Part shown: one piece after another, positions 62,487 to 64,000 of the stretch
Layout: each line of letters starts with the position of its first letter
How positions within the stretch are numbered: position 1 is the stretch's first letter
NCBI GenBank assembly: GCA_963844435.1
Contig: CAWJOG010000014.1
Span: forward strand, 1-64,000
Direction: 5' to 3'
Length of the DNA stretch: 64,000 nt
Origin: JBDSLU01 sp963844435
GTDB lineage: Bacteria; Acidobacteriota; Vicinamibacteria; Vicinamibacterales; Vicinamibacteraceae
The notes under the pieces: generated by a model
The model's database searches: none
What the model was told of the DNA's origin: nothing
What the model saw: the letters and a program-made list of their open reading frames with translations, nothing else
Position numbers and translations under genes: made by a program

Positions 62487-64000
62487 GTGACAGAGCCTGA
62501 GCAGCTTCCACAGGCGCCCCTCGACACGGAGCGCGTGCGGGCACACGCCCGCCGCATCCTCGACAGCGAAAGCTTCTCGAAGGCGCACAGCCTGCGCCGC
62601 TTCCTCGCCTACGTCGTCGACGAGACGCTGGCGGGCCGGGCCGACGCGCTGAAGGAATACGCCATTGGCGTCGAGGTCTTCGGCCGCGGCGAGGGCTTCG
62701 ATCCGCGCGCCGACACCATCGTGCGGGTCCAGGCGCGGCGTCTCCGGTCGAAACTGGAGCACTACTACGCCGTCGCGGGGCACCCGGACGGGATCGTGAT
62801 CCACGTGCCGACCGGCAGCTACCTGCCGCGCTTCCGGGAGGTGCCGCTGGCGGCGCCCTCGGACGCGGCCGCCCCCGGACCGGACTGGACGTGGCCGCCG
62901 CGCGGCGAGGCACGCGCCGCACCAGCCGCGCCGCTGCCCGTCCCGCGCACGACGCTGATCGGGCGCGACGTCGAAGTGGCCGCGATTCTCGGCGCCCTGC
63001 GCGCGGGGAGCGCCCGCGTGTTGACGCTGGCCGGGCCGGGCGGGAGCGGCAAGACGCGGCTGGCGCTGCAGGTCGCGGCCGAGGCCGCCGCCGATTTTCC
63101 CGGCGGCGTCTCGTTCGTCAGCCTCGGCTCGCTGGCCGATGCCGCCGGCGTCGCGCCGACCCTGGCCCAGGCGCTCGGGCTGTCCCGTATCGAACGCGGA
63201 TCGGTCGCCGAGGCGCTGCGGGCCCACGTCCGGGCCACGGTGCGCGAGCGCACGCTGCTCGTCCTCGACAACTTCGAGCAGCTCCTCGCGGCGGCGCCGC
63301 TGCTCGTCGACCTGATCGAGTCGACGACCGCGCTGACGCTGCTCGTGACCAGCCAGGCCGTCCTGCACGTGTCCGGCGAGCAGTGCATCCCGGTGCGGCC
63401 GCTGCCGGTGCCGGACATGGCGCGGCTGCCGCCGCTCGACGCGCTGGCGCGCAATCCGGCCGTCGCGCTCTTCGTCCGCCAGGCCCTGGCGCGGCAGCCG
63501 GCCTTCGCGCTGACGGCCGACAACGCCGCCCCCATCGCGGAGATCTGCGCCCGCCTCGACGGCCTGCCGCTGGCCATCGAGCTGGCGGCGGCGCGGATCC
63601 GCATCCTGTCGCCGGCGCAGATGCTCGCGCGCCTCGAGCGGCGGCTGACATTGCTCACCGGCGGCGGGCCCGACCTGCCGGTGCGCCAGCAGACGCTGCG
63701 CCACGCGATCGACTGGAGCCACGAGCTGCTGACCGACGGCGAGAGGCGCCTGTTCCGCCGTCTCGCGGTGTTCGCCGGCTCCTGCACCCTCGAGGCCGCC
63801 GAGGCGGTGTGCAATCCGCGCCAGGACCAGGGTCTGTCGGTCCTCGACGGGATGTCGTCGCTCGTCGACAAGAGCCTGATCCACGAAGTCGACGCGGCGC
63901 CGGACGAGCTGCGCTTCGCAATGCTCGAGACCGTGCGCGAGTACACGCTGGAGCAGCTCGACGCGAGCGGCGAGCATCCGGTGACGCGGCGCGCCCACGC
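62487..64000 (+). CDS. Large NTPase regulator with an acidobacterial N-terminal domain (3' end outside the window)
   Basis: At least 504 aa, open to the window edge. GTG 62487 begins VTEPEQLPQAPLDTERVRAH. Residues about 15-115 (SLRRFLAYVVDETLAGRAD, LKEYAIGVEVFGRGEGFDPR, VQARRLRSKLEHYY) form a domain often seen at the start of large Acidobacteriota signalling proteins. Then comes an AfsR/LuxR-type STAND NTPase: Walker A GPGGSGKTRLAL, Walker B LLVLDNFEQLL, sensor LLVTSQ and GLPLAIELAAARIRILSP. The missing C-terminus probably holds TPR or tetratricopeptide-like repeats. It is divergent from the secreted-protein gene. Confidence 0.8.
   Translation, partial: MTEPEQLPQAPLDTERVRAHARRILDSESFSKAHSLRRFLAYVVDETLAGRADALKEYAIGVEVFGRGEGFDPRADTIVRVQARRLRSKLEHYYAVAGHPDGIVIHVPTGSYLPRFREVPLAAPSDAAAPGPDWTWPPRGEARAAPAAPLPVPRTTLIGRDVEVAAILGALRAGSARVLTLAGPGGSGKTRLALQVAAEAAADFPGGVSFVSLGSLADAAGVAPTLAQALGLSRIERGSVAEALRAHVRATVRERTLLVLDNFEQLLAAAPLLVDLIESTTALTLLVTSQAVLHVSGEQCIPVRPLPVPDMARLPPLDALARNPAVALFVRQALARQPAFALTADNAAPIAEICARLDGLPLAIELAAARIRILSPAQMLARLERRLTLLTGGGPDLPVRQQTLRHAIDWSHELLTDGERRLFRRLAVFAGSCTLEAAEAVCNPRQDQGLSVLDGMSSLVDKSLIHEVDAAPDELRFAMLETVREYTLEQLDASGEHPVTRRAH

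Overview
The window looks like a chromosomal segment from an Acidobacteriota bacterium, most likely the Vicinamibacteria lineage. This is inferred, not proven. The evidence is very high GC, three ABC permeases of the acidobacterial 'duplicated orphan permease' (ADOP) type with PadR repressors, an ECF sigma factor of the type paired with Ser/Thr kinases, a DUF3014 protein, and a GYF-AIM24 protein. I see no tRNA, rRNA or CRISPR array.

Layout. 1-1557: decayed cox-gene remnants (coxE tail, coxG) between two copies of another gene's 3' end, then about 600 bp without a gene. 1558-7277: a FemAB-like acyltransferase, then a minus-strand sugar-acid oxidation cluster (NIPSNAP protein, FAH-family dehydratase, DUF2071, GNAT, aldehyde dehydrogenase). 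7463-11153: a secreted RNase A-like toxin with its immunity gene, a beta-hydroxyacid dehydrogenase, a SCO copper protein and an MFS transporter. 11073-13784: a divergent SDR and PabB-PabC fusion. 14036-21285: a heavy-metal RND efflux operon. 21327-28010: a LarA-like protein, aconitase, QueG, YqgE, a DinB-fold protein and a small secreted protein. 28265-37115: an ADOP/PadR pair, RsgA, and a coupled chain of hybrid kinase, ECF sigma, Ser/Thr kinase and DUF3014. 37122-48333: a truncated permease, a RodZ-C-like protein and a 4.6 kb tandem duplication of a cyclophilin / HEAT-repeat / ABC-exporter module. 48359-55031: DNA polymerase IV, a wrecked tannase gene, an AIM24 protein, EttA and an unknown protein. 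55060-59525: two more ADOP genes and a PadR. 59585-64000: a lipoprotein, an FAD-linked oxidase, a secreted protein and the start of a large NTPase regulator.

Three patterns cut across the annotation. (1) At four loci a gene's 3' end, with a working stop codon, is repeated downstream of a 0.13-0.7 kb insert, as if short elements had integrated into gene ends. (2) A roughly 120 bp two-hairpin intergenic repeat (R1-R5) recurs, and two of its copies are exactly such inserts. (3) Many genes have a TANNNT box only 5-8 nt before the start codon, which predicts leaderless mRNAs and helps choose starts.

About twenty well-conserved genes are broken by single-base indels, mostly +1 insertions. Where two gene copies can be compared, the other copy lacks the extra base. 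I read most of these as residual sequencing errors and annotate the genes through the breaks.
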